Origin: Bacteroidota bacterium
Lineage (GTDB): Bacteria; Bacteroidota; Ignavibacteria; Kapaibacteriales; HRBIN21
Length of the DNA: 64,000 nt
NCBI GenBank assembly: GCA_030550275.1
Contig: JAUQPR010000007.1
Span: 1 to 64,000 of the forward strand
Reading direction: 5' to 3'
Positions 32,726-43,991 of this stretch are shown piece by piece. Each line of letters opens with the position of its first letter. Position 1 is the first letter of the stretch. The notes below the pieces were generated by a model. That model saw only the letters and a program-made list of their open reading frames with translations, had not been told where the DNA came from and made no database searches. Position numbers and translations under genes: made by a program.

Positions 32726-34659
32726 AGCGGCTGTTGCGGCTCCTGCTGCCCATAGATTGGTTGGCAGCCGGAGTGGTCCTCTTGGGAGTTGCCATTGCGC
32801 TGTTTCTGCAGGATGCACCGGTGCGGCTCATCGGTGTATCGGTTGCGCTGCTGGGGGCGCTGGCGTTTCTCCTGCTGCTCTCCCAGCGGCTGGGGGCGGC
32901 GGAGACGTACAATCCACAGCTCCGCTCGGAAGCGGCACAGTTACGGGCAACGGTGCAGCAGGAGCGGGGCGGGCGACGCCTCATCTTCGATGATTTCGCC
33001 GAAAGTCTGGAGGAAGCCCCCCGTGAAGAGCCCGCCACTGCCGAGCAGCCCGAGCAGGCAAGCAGCTTTGAGGAGGAGCTCTCCAGCGTGCGCGTGGTAG
33101 AGCGGCGCCGCCGAGTTGCCGCGCTCCCTGCACAGCCTGCGGAAACCACTCCGGCGCCTCCGGCGGTGCGGATTCGTAGCTACGCGCTGCCGCCGAATCT
33201 CCTGCTGCCTTCGCCGGCAACGCCTTCGGAGCCCCGACAAGCATTGCATGCCCTGCTGGAGCGCTTTCTGGAGCTGCTGCGCTTGGTCACGCCAACGCGT
33301 ACGGCGGTGCTCTTTTGGCTGGATTCCGAACAGGGGTGCTTGGTGCTGGAGGCGTACCATTCCGAAAGCGATGCCCTCCACACCGAGCGGCGGAAGTTCC
33401 CGCTGGGGCAGGACATCGTCTCGCAGCTTGTGCAGCAGGGCAAAGCCGAGATTGTGACCGAAATCCACCCGGCAGCGGAAGCGGAGCTGTTCCCGTACTA
33501 CCGGGAGCCCGTCGGAACCGCCTGCTTTGTGGGGGTTCCGGTCTTCTTCCGCGGTGCGGTCATCGGTGCGCTGTGCTTGGATAGCGCGCAGCCGGGGGCG
33601 TATTCTCCGCAGACGGTGACGCTACTGGGGCATGCCGTCCGCTTCATCGGGGAGGTCTTGGAGGGCTACCTGCGCTGGTACGAGATGCTGCAGCGTAGCT
33701 CTGCAGCGGAGGCGTTAGAGCGGACATTGGAAGCCGAAGAGCTGGAGCCGGCACTTCTGGAGCTGTTGAGGTTCCCGTCGGCAGCGGTGGTGGTGCTGTG
33801 CTGCTATGTTGCCCGGCAGCGTGGGTGGCAGCTTGTCGCTGCGGATGCTCCCCCTGCGTGGAAGCAGCTCCAGGGGCGCTGGAGTACGCTGCAGGGGAGC
33901 TTGGTCGGAGCGGCGATTCACACCGGCACGGTGCAGTACTGGGACCCACGGGTGTTCCGCCATCGGGTGTTGGCGCAGGAGGAGCCTCCTCTTGCACCGA
34001 CGGCGGCAGCGTGGGCGGTGCCGCTGTGCTCCTCGACGCACTGCTACGGCGTGGTGTACTACGAGGCAGCTCAGCGCCCGACGCCACAGGAGGAGCAGGA
34101 GCTTCTGCGCCGGGCTCGATGGGCGGGACTGCTGCTGGAGCATCGCTACCTGCGCGAGCAGGTGGGCTCTGGACTTCAGTGGCTGCCGGGCGTGGAGCTG
34201 TGGAGCAGCACCGGATTCCGCATGCGCATCAACGAGGAGCTGGAGCGGGTCCGCACACTCCAGTACCCCGCTACACTGGCGCTGCTGCAGATAGACCGGT
34301 ACGGGACGCTGGCGCAGTTGACTGTGGCGGAGATCCGAGAGCTGCTCACCGGACACGTGCTGCCGCTCCTTCGGACCCAGCTCCGTGGCGGCGCGCTCGT
34401 CGGATATGCCGATGAGGAGACGCTGGGCGTTCTGCTACCGGGGATGTCTGCGGTGCAAGCGCGCCTGTGGGCGGAAGCCCTGCGGAAGCAGGTAGCAACG
34501 GCGGTCGCCCCCGTGGGGGAGCGACGGCTCAACCTAACGCTCAGCATCGGATTGGTCGAACTCCAGCCGGATAAGACCTCGGAGGAGATGCTCCGGGCGG
34601 CGCACACGGCACTGCAGCGCGCGCTCAGCCGAGGCAACACCGTAACGGTCTTCGCATGA
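32710..34659 (+). CDS. Membrane GAF-domain protein with degenerate GGDEF domain
   Basis: 649 residues. Two membrane helices at about 14-57 are followed by a charged, proline-rich linker and a GAF domain (about 175-325: TAVLFWLDSEQGCLVLEAYH, FVGVPVFFRGAVIGALCLDS). A second GAF-like region spans about 335-470. The C-terminal 170 residues fold like a diguanylate cyclase (INEELERVRTLQYPATLALLQI, LTLSIGLVEL), but the GGDEF active-site motif reads YADEE. It is therefore probably not a cyclase and may act as a receptor or scaffold. The ATG at 32710 overlaps the lipoprotein gene by 16 bases. Confidence 0.8.
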   Translation: MVEQVKRLLRLLLPIDWLAAGVVLLGVAIALFLQDAPVRLIGVSVALLGALAFLLLLSQRLGAAETYNPQLRSEAAQLRATVQQERGGRRLIFDDFAESLEEAPREEPATAEQPEQASSFEEELSSVRVVERRRRVAALPAQPAETTPAPPAVRIRSYALPPNLLLPSPATPSEPRQALHALLERFLELLRLVTPTRTAVLFWLDSEQGCLVLEAYHSESDALHTERRKFPLGQDIVSQLVQQGKAEIVTEIHPAAEAELFPYYREPVGTACFVGVPVFFRGAVIGALCLDSAQPGAYSPQTVTLLGHAVRFIGEVLEGYLRWYEMLQRSSAAEALERTLEAEELEPALLELLRFPSAAVVVLCCYVARQRGWQLVAADAPPAWKQLQGRWSTLQGSLVGAAIHTGTVQYWDPRVFRHRVLAQEEPPLAPTAAAWAVPLCSSTHCYGVVYYEAAQRPTPQEEQELLRRARWAGLLLEHRYLREQVGSGLQWLPGVELWSSTGFRMRINEELERVRTLQYPATLALLQIDRYGTLAQLTVAEIRELLTGHVLPLLRTQLRGGALVGYADEETLGVLLPGMSAVQARLWAEALRKQVATAVAPVGERRLNLTLSIGLVELQPDKTSEEMLRAAHTALQRALSRGNTVTVFA

Positions 34660-34672
34660 GGAGGCAGAGTCC

Positions 34673-36832
34673 ATGGCACGGGTAAAGACACAGCGAGCGG
34701 TCTATCCAGAGCTTGCCGAACGCATTCTGCAGCTTCTGCGGGAGCGCCCATTGCGCGTGTATGAGATTGCGCGCCGACTTCGGATTCGGAAGGATTCGGA
34801 GCGCTACGAAGAGTTGCTCGGGACGCTGGAGTGGCTGCAGCAGCAGGGGTTGGTCCGTCGCGCTGCTCGGCAGCGCTATGCCCTCTCCTCCGTGGATGAT
34901 GCAACGGCGATCGAGGGGACGCTCCACATCGAGCACGGCATCGGGATTGTGCGCAGTGGGCATCCGGAGTATCCGGAGATTGTGGTTCGGCGCCACCATC
35001 TGAACACGGCGCTTCCTGGAGATCGGGTGCTGGTGCGCCCACTGCGGGAGAGCTCGCGCCGTAAGCCGCGCGGGGAGGTGCTGCGCGTGCTCCAGCGTGC
35101 GCGCGACCTGGTGAGCGGAACCGTTGAGTACGATGGCAACTTCTACTTCCTGGTGCCCGACGAGGAGAGCTACTACGTAGACTTCCTGCTGCTGCCGGAT
35201 CGGCTCAAAGGGGCGCGGCATGGCGATAAGGTGCTGGCGCGGTTGGTCCGCTGGGATGACCCCAACAAGAGCCCAGAGGCAGAGGTTGTCGAGCTCCTTG
35301 GGCGGGCGGGCGACCCGCGCGTGGAGTTCGCTTCCATCCTCAAGGAGTTCGACCTCCCTTTCCGCTTCCCGGAAGCAGTTGAGGAGGAGGCCCGTGCACT
35401 GGCGCATCCCCCAACGCCGGAGGAGATTGCGCAGCGGCGGGATTTCCGCTCCGAGACCGTCATCACGATCGATCCGGCGGACGCTAAGGATTTCGATGAT
35501 GCCATCTCGCTGCGCCGGTTGCCAGGCGGGAACCTTCTTGTGGGCGTGCACATTGCCGATGTCAGCTACTACGTGCCCGAGGGCAGCCGGGTTGACGAGG
35601 AGGCGCGCCGCCGAGGCACCAGCGTGTATTTGGTCGACCGAGTCGTCCCAATGCTGCCGGAGGTGCTCTCCAACGATATCTGCTCGCTGGTGCCGGACCA
35701 GGAGCGGCTGACCTACTCGGTGCTCATGGAGTTCACTCCCGAGGGCGAGCTGCGGCGCTATGAGCTGTGCCGCTCGGTTATCCGCAACTGCCGGCGCTTC
35801 ACGTACGATGAGGTGCAGCAGATCATCGAAAGCGGCTCGGGCGAGCATGCCGAGCTCATCGGTGAGTTCCATCGCCTGGCGCAGAAGCTCCGGCAACGTC
35901 GGCTCCGCGAGGGCGGCATTGACTTTGAGACGATGGAGCTGCGCTTCCGCCTGGATGAGCAGGGCTTCCCCGTTGCCGTAGAACCAAAGGTGCGCACCGA
36001 TGCCACCAGCCTCATCGAAGAGCTGATGCTGATGGCGAACCGCACGGTTGCCCGCTTCGTCCGGGAGCGCTCACAGCAGTTGGGGCTCAAACAGCCGCTG
36101 CCGTTTCTCTACCGCATTCACGACCTTCCCGACCCGGTGAAGCTGCGCGAGGTGGTTGAGCTGCTGCGTGCGCTCGGAATACGGGTGCGCCGAGAGCCAA
36201 AGACCGCGCAGGAGTGGATGCAACTGCTGCAGGAGATTCACGACCGCCCCGAGCGCATGGTGATTCACCAGTTGCTGCTGCGGGCGATGGCAAAAGCCGT
36301 CTACTCGCCCTACAACATCGGGCACTACGGCTTGGGGTTTGCAGAGTACACGCACTTCACCTCTCCGATTCGGCGCTATCCCGACCTTGTCGTGCACCGC
36401 TTGCTGACGGAGTACTTGCGCGGTAAGCCCTCGCTCCAGCGGATTCGCTCCCTGCAGGAGTACTTGGAGCAGGTCGGGGAGCACTGCTCGCAGCGGGAGC
36501 AGATCGCCGTCGAAGCCGAGCGGGCGTCGGTCAAGCTGGCGCAGACTATGCTGGCAACTCGGCTGCTGGGGCGGAAGTTCTGGGGAATGGTCACGGGCGT
36601 GACCTCGTTCGGCGTGTTCGTGCTGTTGGACCGGGTCTTCGTCGAGGGACTGGTGCCGCTGCGCGAGCTGGGCGACGATTTCTACGTGTTCGATGAGCGG
36701 CGCTACTGCCTCCGTGGACGCCGGACGCGCAAGAGCATCACCATTGGCTCGCGGCTGCGTGTGCAGATTCTGCGCGCAGACATTCGGAAGCGCCAGGTGG
36801 ACCTGCGCGCTGTGGACCTACGGCAGCGGTGA
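34673..36832 (+). CDS. rnr: Ribonuclease R
   Basis: 719 residues. A 3'-5' processive exoribonuclease that degrades structured RNA. An N-terminal winged-helix domain (IARRLRIRKDSERYEELLGTLEWL) and cold-shock regions precede the RNB catalytic domain, with ITIDPADAKDFDDAIS carrying the metal-binding aspartates and HFTSPIRRYPDLVVHRLL typical of RNB enzymes. The C-terminal S1 domain is MVTGVTSFGVFVLL onward. GAGGAG lies before the ATG at 34673. The 3' end overlaps the convergent protease gene by 15 bases. Confidence 0.95.
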   Translation: MARVKTQRAVYPELAERILQLLRERPLRVYEIARRLRIRKDSERYEELLGTLEWLQQQGLVRRAARQRYALSSVDDATAIEGTLHIEHGIGIVRSGHPEYPEIVVRRHHLNTALPGDRVLVRPLRESSRRKPRGEVLRVLQRARDLVSGTVEYDGNFYFLVPDEESYYVDFLLLPDRLKGARHGDKVLARLVRWDDPNKSPEAEVVELLGRAGDPRVEFASILKEFDLPFRFPEAVEEEARALAHPPTPEEIAQRRDFRSETVITIDPADAKDFDDAISLRRLPGGNLLVGVHIADVSYYVPEGSRVDEEARRRGTSVYLVDRVVPMLPEVLSNDICSLVPDQERLTYSVLMEFTPEGELRRYELCRSVIRNCRRFTYDEVQQIIESGSGEHAELIGEFHRLAQKLRQRRLREGGIDFETMELRFRLDEQGFPVAVEPKVRTDATSLIEELMLMANRTVARFVRERSQQLGLKQPLPFLYRIHDLPDPVKLREVVELLRALGIRVRREPKTAQEWMQLLQEIHDRPERMVIHQLLLRAMAKAVYSPYNIGHYGLGFAEYTHFTSPIRRYPDLVVHRLLTEYLRGKPSLQRIRSLQEYLEQVGEHCSQREQIAVEAERASVKLAQTMLATRLLGRKFWGMVTGVTSFGVFVLLDRVFVEGLVPLRELGDDFYVFDERRYCLRGRRTRKSITIGSRLRVQILRADIRKRQVDLRAVDLRQR

Positions 36833-37906
36833 GGGCATCACTGGTGCAGGCACGTCGTAGATCCCGTTGTAGCTGAAGCAGAGCACGAAGATCACCAGCG
36901 CAAGCCAGCCAAGGAGTTGCCGCCCCCTGCCCAGCGGCATGGGATCGGGCACCGGTGGATGCTCCAGGCGAAGGAACAAGCGCACAAAGAGTGCCCATAC
37001 CAGCCAGCCGCCCCAGGCGTTGTAGTACCACGGGGCAACGTGTTCAATCCAGCGGAACAGCGGCAGTAGCATTCCCTGCAGGAGCTGGAAGAGCACGTTT
37101 GGCGAATCCACCTGCAGAAGTCCTGCCAGCCAGCCCATCACCGGACCCAACCCCAGCACGAGCAGAGCGTACCAGACAGCGCGGGCAATCCACACGTGCG
37201 CGCGACCGAAGAGTGCATACGCAATGTGTCCACCATCGAGCTGCCCCAGCGGGAGCAGGTTCAGCATGGTCACGAATAAGCCAAACCAGCCAACGCACAG
37301 GAAGGGGTAGTGGTACATCTCGTTCATCGGTGGCAGGAAGCCCTCCGGCGAAGCGAACCAGCGGGCAAGCCAGTGGTAGAGCGGGATATCGCCGAAGTGC
37401 AATCCCCAAGGCGGAATCTCCGCAAGCTGGGCATACTCCGGATGCACCTGGTAGAGGTACTCGCGCGGTGGCAGCGTTTGGAAGCCAATGATGAGGATGA
37501 CGAGACTGACGACGAACCCTGCCAGAGGTCCGGCGATGGCGATATCGAAGAGCACGCGGCGCGAGAGAATTGGGGAGCGCGTCCGAATGACCGCCCCCAG
37601 GGTTCCAAAGGGGAAGAACACCGGGAGCGGCACGGGCAGAAAGTACGGCAGCGACACATCCACCCCGTGGTATCGGGCGGCAAAGTAGTGCCCGAACTCA
37701 TGGGCGCTCAGGAAGCACAGCAGCAGCACGGCGTAGGTCAGCCCGTAGTGGAGATTGCTCAGCTCGGTGAAGTCCTTGCCCATCCACTGCACCCCTGCCA
37801 GCAGGACGGAGAAGAAGGTGAGCACGAACAGCAGCAGATGCAGCCACAGCCGTTGCGGGCGTGCAACGGTAAGCACAGAGGGCGATGGCAGCGGCGTATA
37901 GCCCAT
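36818..37906 (-). CDS. Site-2 protease family (M50) membrane metalloprotease
   Basis: 362 residues with about seven membrane segments. The zinc motif HEFGH (69-73) sits in a membrane helix and the second motif QLDGGH (222-227, third ligand D224) follows, as in S2P/RseP-type intramembrane proteases. There is no PDZ domain, so it belongs to the short group lacking one. Substrates may be anti-sigma factors or other membrane proteins, but none is encoded nearby. It lies 5 bases downstream of lysS on the same strand and is likely co-transcribed with it. Its tail overlaps rnr. Confidence 0.9.
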   Translation of the reverse strand: MGYTPLPSPSVLTVARPQRLWLHLLLFVLTFFSVLLAGVQWMGKDFTELSNLHYGLTYAVLLLCFLSAHEFGHYFAARYHGVDVSLPYFLPVPLPVFFPFGTLGAVIRTRSPILSRRVLFDIAIAGPLAGFVVSLVILIIGFQTLPPREYLYQVHPEYAQLAEIPPWGLHFGDIPLYHWLARWFASPEGFLPPMNEMYHYPFLCVGWFGLFVTMLNLLPLGQLDGGHIAYALFGRAHVWIARAVWYALLVLGLGPVMGWLAGLLQVDSPNVLFQLLQGMLLPLFRWIEHVAPWYYNAWGGWLVWALFVRLFLRLEHPPVPDPMPLGRGRQLLGWLALVIFVLCFSYNGIYDVPAPVMPSPLP

Positions 37907-37911
37907 AGCGC

Positions 37912-39459
37912 TTACGGATTGGGAGACGTTCCAACTGTGGAGTGCTCCGGACGCAGATGCGGGAACAAGATGACATCCCGGATGCTGTGCTGGTTGAGTA
38001 GCACCATTGCCAGCCGGTCAATTCCGATGCCGAGTCCAGCCGTTGGGGGGAGTCCGACCTCGAGCGCCTGCAGGAAGTCCTCATCCATTGGCATCGCCTC
38101 CAGGTCGCCCTTATCGCGCCAGAGCAGTTGCTGTTGGAAGCGCTGGCGCTGCTCCAGGGGGTCGTTGAGTTCGGAGAAGGCGTTTGCCAGCTCCATGCCG
38201 AAGATGTAGAGCTCGAAGCGTTCGGCAAGGTCCGGCTCGCTGCGGTGGCGCTTTGCCAACGGGGAGAGCACCACGGGGTAGTCCAGCACAAAGGTTGGCT
38301 CGATGAGCCGGGGTTGGACAACGGTGGAGAAGAGCTCGTCGAGCAGCTTGGGTACAGAGGCGTTGTCGGGTACCTCGATGCCGTGCTGCTGGCACAGGGC
38401 TCGCAGCTCCGATTCGGAGGCGTTCCGGATATCGCAGCCCGTTGCGTGGGCAACGGCATCGAACCATCGGATGCGGCGGAAGGGGCGCTGGAGCACCACC
38501 GTGAGCTCGCCTCGGCGCAGCTCTCTTGTGCCGTTGACGCGTTCAGCAACGAAGAGCAGCAGCTCCTCGACCAGCTCCATCATCCAGTAGTAGTCGCGGT
38601 AGGCAACGTAGAGCTCCAGCGCGGTGAACTCCGGATTGTGCAGCCGGTCGATCCCCTCGTTGCGGAAGTTCTTCCCGATTTCGTAGACGCCTTCGAAGCC
38701 GCCGACGATGAGCCGCTTGAGGTAGAGCTCGGTTGCAATGCGCAGGTAGAAGTGCGTGTCCAGGGCGTTGAAGTAGGTAACGAACGGTCGGGCGTTGGCG
38801 CCGCCGTAGACGGGCTGGAGGATTGGGGTCTCCACCTCCAGCCAACCGCGCTGGTCGAAGAATTCGCGGATGGAGGCGATGATGCGGGCGCGAGCGCGGA
38901 AGAGCTCCCGTACCTCGGGGTTGACGATCAGGTCCAGGTACCGCCGGCGGTAGCGCTGCTCCTTGTCGGTGAAGGCATCGTGGCGGATGCGGTTGCCGTG
39001 CTCATCTACCTCCTCCTTGGGGGTGGGGATAGGACGCAGGGATTTGCACAGGAGCTGGTAGTCGAGCACGTGGATGGTGAGCTCGCCGGTTTTCGTGCGG
39101 AAAGCAAAGCCGCGCACGCCGAGGATATCGCCGATATCGAGCAAGCGCAGCAGTTCATAGCGCTGCCCAAGCTCATTGATGCGGAAGTAGAGCTGGATTC
39201 GCCCGCTTTCGTCCTGGATATCGGCAAACGTCACCTTGCCCATCCGGCGGAAGGTCATGATGCGCCCGGCAATGGAGACATCGGCATACTCCTGGGCGCG
39301 CTCGTCGGAGTAGCCTTGGCGAATCTGCGCTATGCTGTGCGTGCGATCGTAGGCGTACGGGTAGGGCTCGATCCCCGCCTGACGCAGGAGGGAGAGCTCT
39401 TCGAATCGGCGGCGCTGTTGGTCGTTGAGCGATTCCGGCTGCATTGGCTCTGCGGACAT
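37912..39459 (-). CDS. lysS: Lysyl-tRNA synthetase, class II
   Basis: 515 residues from the ATG at 39459. It charges tRNA-Lys. The N-terminal OB-fold anticodon-binding domain ([21 protein letters not shown]) and the class II catalytic motifs ([33 protein letters not shown]) are intact. An ATG five codons in (39444, MQPESL) may be the real start. The TATTTTTG box at 39471-39478 is 26 bases from it but only 11 from 39459, and would overlap the SD-like GGAG of the longer form. The gene is divergent from trxA. Confidence 0.95.
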   Translation of the reverse strand: MSAEPMQPESLNDQQRRRFEELSLLRQAGIEPYPYAYDRTHSIAQIRQGYSDERAQEYADVSIAGRIMTFRRMGKVTFADIQDESGRIQLYFRINELGQRYELLRLLDIGDILGVRGFAFRTKTGELTIHVLDYQLLCKSLRPIPTPKEEVDEHGNRIRHDAFTDKEQRYRRRYLDLIVNPEVRELFRARARIIASIREFFDQRGWLEVETPILQPVYGGANARPFVTYFNALDTHFYLRIATELYLKRLIVGGFEGVYEIGKNFRNEGIDRLHNPEFTALELYVAYRDYYWMMELVEELLLFVAERVNGTRELRRGELTVVLQRPFRRIRWFDAVAHATGCDIRNASESELRALCQQHGIEVPDNASVPKLLDELFSTVVQPRLIEPTFVLDYPVVLSPLAKRHRSEPDLAERFELYIFGMELANAFSELNDPLEQRQRFQQQLLWRDKGDLEAMPMDEDFLQALEVGLPPTAGLGIGIDRLAMVLLNQHSIRDVILFPHLRPEHSTVGTSPNP

Positions 39460-39470
39460 CGTGCAAGCTC

Positions 39471-39478
39471 CAAAAATA
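39471..39478 (-). promoter_or_regulatory. Bacteroidota-type -7 box (TATTTTTG) for lysS
   Basis: Perfect TAnnTTTG on the minus strand, pointing to lysS. The distance fits the in-frame start at 39444 better than the one at 39459. Confidence 0.5.
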
Positions 39479-39527
39479 TCAAAAGCGCTCTGCATCGGGC
39501 AGGGAGGCGAGGAGCCACCGCTTTTGC

Positions 39528-39535
39528 TATTTTTG
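39528..39535 (+). promoter_or_regulatory. Bacteroidota-type -7 box (TATTTTTG) for trxA
   Basis: Perfect TAnnTTTG on the plus strand, 36 bases before the trxA ATG (39572), in the divergent lysS/trxA gap. Confidence 0.6.
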
Positions 39536-39571
39536 CTGTGCGCGATATGGTCAAACTCTGGCAGAACTGCA

Positions 39572-39934
39572 ATGGCAAAGCCGGTTGAGGTGAGCGATCA
39601 AACCTTCGCCCAGGAGGTGCTGAGCTATCCCGGAGTGGTGCTGGTGGATTTCTGGGCGGTCTGGTGCGGACCGTGCCGCATGATTGCTCCAATCGTGGAG
39701 GAGATCGCCCGGGAGTACGCAAGCCGGGGGGTCAAGGTGGCGAAGGTGGACGTGGACCGGAACCCACGCGTGGCGATGCAGTATGGCATTCGGGCAATCC
39801 CATCACTGCTGTTCTTCCGCAATGGGGAGCACGTGGACACGATCATCGGCGCAGTGCCGAAGGGATACCTGGTTGAGCGCTTAGAGGCTCTGCTGGCGGA
39901 AGCAGGCAATGGCGCGCCCACCGCTGCTGAGTGA
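39572..39934 (+). CDS. trxA: Thioredoxin
   Basis: 120 residues. General protein disulfide reductase, active site WCGPC (31-35) after VVLVDFWAV. The cis-proline region ([10 protein letters not shown]) and GAVPKGYL complete the fold. The ATG at 39572 is used. Earlier in-frame starts would run through the promoter box. It overlaps the pterin dehydratase gene by 26 bases. There is no signal peptide, so it is cytosolic. Confidence 0.96.
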   Translation: MAKPVEVSDQTFAQEVLSYPGVVLVDFWAVWCGPCRMIAPIVEEIAREYASRGVKVAKVDVDRNPRVAMQYGIRAIPSLLFFRNGEHVDTIIGAVPKGYLVERLEALLAEAGNGAPTAAE

Positions 39935-40205
39935 GGAGGAGTTGCAGGCGGCTCTGGCGGAGCTCCCGCTGTGGCAGCGCGAAGGTGAGAAGCTGGTGCG
40001 TGAGTTCGTCGCTCCCAACTTTGCTGCTGCTGTGGGTCTGCTCAACGCGATCGCGGTCGTTGCCGAGGCGATGGACCATCACCCCGACATGCTGCTGTAC
40101 GGATGGAACAAGCTGCGGGTGATGCTCTCCACGCATGACCGGGGCGGCATTACGGCACTGGATATCGAGTTGGCAAAGCGCATTGAACAGCTGCGGTTCT
40201 TCTAA
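39909..40205 (+). CDS. Pterin-4a-carbinolamine dehydratase
   Basis: 98 residues, the whole family length. The active-site pattern [17 protein letters not shown] followed by STHDRGG matches PCD/PhhB. The enzyme recycles the pterin cofactor of aromatic amino acid hydroxylases. No such hydroxylase is in the window, and bacterial homologues may have other pterin-related roles. The start overlaps trxA by 26 bases. Enolase follows after 14 bases. Confidence 0.93.
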   Translation: MARPPLLSEEELQAALAELPLWQREGEKLVREFVAPNFAAAVGLLNAIAVVAEAMDHHPDMLLYGWNKLRVMLSTHDRGGITALDIELAKRIEQLRFF

Positions 40206-40219
40206 CGCCGACAGGGTAG

Positions 40220-41530
<1,311 letters not shown>

Positions 41531-41545
41531 GCACACCGAGCCGGC

Positions 41546-42949
41546 ATGATCACGTTCGGTACGGATGGCTGGCGTGGAGTCATCGCGTACGATTTCACGG
41601 TGGAGAACCTGCGGCTGGTGGCGCTGGCAACGGCGCACTACGTCCGTTCGCTCCAGTTACGCAATCCGGCGGTCGTCATCGGGTACGATACGCGCTTCCT
41701 TTCGGACTTCTTCGCCCGGGAGGTTGCGCGCGTGTTTGCTTCCGAGGGCATTGTGGTGCATTTGGCGGAGAACTTCGCGCCAACTCCGGTCATCTCCTTC
41801 CACACCAAGCAGAAGGGGGCGGCGCTGGGGGTGGTGATTACGGCAAGCCACAATCCGCCACAGTACAACGGATACAAGGTGCGGGCAAACTTCGGCGGTC
41901 CGGCAACACCGGAACAGATTGCCGAGCTGGAGCGTTTCCTGCAGCCGCTGCTGGAAAAGCCGCCTCGGCGGTGGGCGCTCAAGTCGCTGGAGGAGTATAT
42001 CGCCCAGCGGATGGTGCGCCCCTTTGAGCCGCGCGAGTCCTACATCCGCCACGTGCGCAAGAAGATCCAACTGGAGCTGCTGCGCAGCTCCGGGCTGCGT
42101 GTGCTGCACGACCCGATGTACGGCGCGGCGATGCATCTGCTGCGGGCAATGCTGCCGACGGTGGAGGAGATCCACGCCGAGATCAACCCCGCGTTCGGAG
42201 AGCTTGGGCAGCCCGAGCCCATGCCCGAGCACCTTCGGGCAACCATCGAGTACGTACGTGCCCAGCGGCGCTACGACCTCTGCCTGGTCACCGATGGCGA
42301 TGGGGACCGGCTGGCAGCGCTGGACCATGAGGGCAACTTCGTGGACTCGCAGCGGCTATTCGTCCTGCTGCTCAAATACCTCTACGAGGACAAGCGGCGG
42401 CGCGGCGCGGTGGTCAAGACCGTCTCCGTCACCTCGATGGTAGACCGCTACTGCGAGCGCAACAACATCCCGCTCTACGTGACGCCGGTGGGCTTCAAAC
42501 ACATTGCCCGCATTATGCAGCAGGAGCGTGTGCTGCTGGGAGGCGAAGAGTCCGGCGGTTTTGCAACAGTGATCCATCTGCCCGAGCGAGATGGCGTCTT
42601 TGCGGGCTTGCTGCTGTTGGAGATGCTCGTTGTGCGTGGCAAGACGCTCAAGCAGCTCTGCCAGGAGCTGGACGAGGAGTTCGGTCCGCACCGCTACCGC
42701 CGCGTGGATGTCCCGGTGACGCAGCGGGAGAAGAACGCCATTCTGCGGGCATGCAGCAAGCGCCCGGCGCGGCTGGGACGCTACGTTGTCGAGCACATTG
42801 ACACCACCGACGGCTACAAGTTCTACGTGCCCAAGGGATGGCTGCTGGTGCGCCCCTCGGGCACAGAGCCGCTGGTGCGCTTCTACGCCGAAGGGGACTC
42901 CATGAGCATGGTCAACGAGCTCCTGGAGGAGGGGCGGAAGCTGCGTTAG
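41546..42949 (+). CDS. Phosphoglucomutase/phosphomannomutase family protein
   Basis: 467 residues. Alpha-D-phosphohexomutase with all four family motifs: phosphoserine S101 in TASHNPP, metal loop DGDGDR (250-255), sugar-binding GGEESGG, and the phosphate site RPSGTEP near the C-terminus. It interconverts hexose-1- and hexose-6-phosphates. Glucose, mannose and glucosamine cannot be separated with confidence, although FGTDGWRG at the start is often seen in the glucose/mannose branch. The stop overlaps the convergent epimerase-like gene by 4 bases. Confidence 0.92.
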   Translation: MITFGTDGWRGVIAYDFTVENLRLVALATAHYVRSLQLRNPAVVIGYDTRFLSDFFAREVARVFASEGIVVHLAENFAPTPVISFHTKQKGAALGVVITASHNPPQYNGYKVRANFGGPATPEQIAELERFLQPLLEKPPRRWALKSLEEYIAQRMVRPFEPRESYIRHVRKKIQLELLRSSGLRVLHDPMYGAAMHLLRAMLPTVEEIHAEINPAFGELGQPEPMPEHLRATIEYVRAQRRYDLCLVTDGDGDRLAALDHEGNFVDSQRLFVLLLKYLYEDKRRRGAVVKTVSVTSMVDRYCERNNIPLYVTPVGFKHIARIMQQERVLLGGEESGGFATVIHLPERDGVFAGLLLLEMLVVRGKTLKQLCQELDEEFGPHRYRRVDVPVTQREKNAILRACSKRPARLGRYVVEHIDTTDGYKFYVPKGWLLVRPSGTEPLVRFYAEGDSMSMVNELLEEGRKLR

Positions 42950-43953
42950 CAATCCAGGCGGTAGCGTCGGGCGATATTGGGCGCCAGGTACTCCGTAAAG
43001 GTGCGCTGGAGGTCGTACTCGGGAGCCCAGTCCCAATCCGAGCGGGCAGCGGAATCATCAATGTCGGCAGGCCAGGTGTCCACGATCGCCTGACGGCGGG
43101 GGTCGGGGCGGAACTGGATTTGAGCACCGGGGAAGAGCTCCGCGACCAGCTCTGCGATTGTAGCGGCGCTGACGGAGAAGGCGGTGACGTTGTACGCAGT
43201 GCGGCGGAGCCGCTCGGCGGGGGCGGTTGCCAGCAGAAGCAGAGCACGGATGGCATCGGGCATTGCCATGAAGGGAAGCCAGGTGTCTGGGGTGACGAAG
43301 CAGTCGTACGGCTTACCCTCGGCAGCGGCGTGGACCATTTCGGGGGCGTAGTCGCTGGTGCCACCGGTGGGGCGGGTGAACGCCGAGAGCAGCCCCGGAA
43401 AGCGCAGAGCGCGGAAGTCAATCCAGCCGGATTCCACCTCGTCGGCAAGCCTCCGGTAGTAGCGCGCGTAGTACTGCCCCAGGAGCTCGCAGTAGAGCTT
43501 CGAGGCGCCGTAGATGGTCATCGGCGTGAGGAACTGCTCTTCGCTCACTTTGCCCACGCGCAGCTTCTCCTCGCGCGAGGGGAGCCCGTAGACGGCAATG
43601 GAGCTGGGGAAGAGGAAGAGCACGGGCGCCCGGTGCTGCTTGCCTAGATAGTGGGCGGTCTGGAGCAGGAGCAGCGTGCCCTCGACATTGACTCGATGGG
43701 CGAGTTCGGGCTCGCGTTCGGCTTGTGAGGAGAGTATCGCCGCCAAGTGGAAGATGGTCCGGATTGGCTTCCGGCGCAGTTGAGCATGGAGCTCAGCGCT
43801 GCAGATATCCGCTGTGATGGTCTCAGCACAGAGAGCAGCTGTATCGTTGGGCAGTGGGCGAAGGTCAACGGCGAGGAGCTCCTCCCCGCGTTCGGCAAGG
43901 GCGGCGATGAGGCTTTGACCGATCTCGCCGCCGGCACCGGTGACCAGGATCAT
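42946..43953 (-). CDS. NAD-dependent epimerase/dehydratase, L-threonine 3-dehydrogenase-like
   Basis: 335 residues. Short-chain extended dehydrogenase: NAD-binding TGAGGEIGQ (5-13) and catalytic Y148-x3-K152 (TIYGASKLYCE). The stretch RALRFPGLLSA, then GGTSDYAPEMVHAA and LPFMAMPDAIRALL, matches the epimerase-type threonine 3-dehydrogenases, so oxidation of threonine to 2-amino-3-ketobutyrate is the best guess. The ATG at 43953 (MILVTG) is chosen over TTG 43959 because GGAG stands 6 bases before it. It is divergent from smc. Confidence 0.85.
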   Translation of the reverse strand: MILVTGAGGEIGQSLIAALAERGEELLAVDLRPLPNDTAALCAETITADICSAELHAQLRRKPIRTIFHLAAILSSQAEREPELAHRVNVEGTLLLLQTAHYLGKQHRAPVLFLFPSSIAVYGLPSREEKLRVGKVSEEQFLTPMTIYGASKLYCELLGQYYARYYRRLADEVESGWIDFRALRFPGLLSAFTRPTGGTSDYAPEMVHAAAEGKPYDCFVTPDTWLPFMAMPDAIRALLLLATAPAERLRRTAYNVTAFSVSAATIAELVAELFPGAQIQFRPDPRRQAIVDTWPADIDDSAARSDWDWAPEYDLQRTFTEYLAPNIARRYRLDC

Positions 43954-43991
43954 TGGCAACTCCGCAACTGACGGGCGTCGGCAGGCGTGGG

